Assembly: GCA_900755865.1 (NCBI GenBank) | Contig: CAAEHZ010000286.1 | Coordinates: forward strand, 1 to 9,160 | Length of the DNA stretch: 9,160 nt | Direction of reading: 5' to 3' | Origin: Lachnospiraceae bacterium | GTDB lineage: Bacteria > Bacillota > Clostridia > Lachnospirales > Lachnospiraceae | In this document: in pieces, positions 7,300 through 9,160 of the stretch | Layout: each line of letters starts with the position of its first letter | Position numbering within the stretch: position 1 is the stretch's first letter | Made by a program: the position numbers and the translations under genes | Notes under the pieces: model-generated | Databases searched by the model: none | Told to the model about the DNA's origin: nothing | Seen by the model: the letters and a program-made list of their open reading frames with translations, nothing else

Positions 7300-9160
<1,861 letters not shown>

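Overview
The window most likely comes from a Gram-positive Clostridia genome, probably Lachnospiraceae-like. DnaK lacks the roughly 23-residue ATPase-domain insertion found in proteobacterial DnaK. It also has the clostridial wording of the linker and the substrate-binding domain. Ribosome binding sites are strong AGGAG-type, and one protein carries a Gly-Gly-Asp linker of a kind common in this family. No genus is claimed. All real genes lie on the minus strand, so the window is best read from its right end to its left end.

Right part (9160 to about 5950): the 3' end of a heat-shock operon, dnaK followed by dnaJ. dnaK runs off the right edge, and its last ~24 bases look corrupted. The 127-bp dnaK-dnaJ spacer holds a TATAAT box and a two-tier hairpin capped by UUCG, followed by a strong dnaJ ribosome binding site. 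A textbook intrinsic terminator closes the unit directly after dnaJ. hrcA and grpE, usual upstream members, would lie outside the window.

Left part (about 5930 to 1): a separate, tightly packed membrane-protein operon with its own sigma-A-like promoter just after the dnaJ terminator. The order is YhgE/Pip protein A (738 aa), a 137-aa protein with two membrane segments, YhgE/Pip protein B (711 aa), then a polytopic membrane protein resembling DUF6056/GT-C-type proteins that runs off the left edge. The two YhgE/Pip proteins are divergent paralogues. They share the one-plus-five membrane topology and signature motifs at both ends but have unrelated-looking extracellular middles: one has a GGD linker, the other a methionine-rich stretch. 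Gaps are 24, 4 and 21 nt, and protein B's ribosome binding site lies inside the end of the small gene. This suggests the three proteins are made together and may form one envelope complex. That complex, of unknown function, is the best candidate here for an undescribed system.

No mobile element, tRNA, rRNA, CRISPR array or riboswitch was recognised. No gene-free stretch exceeds 300 bases.
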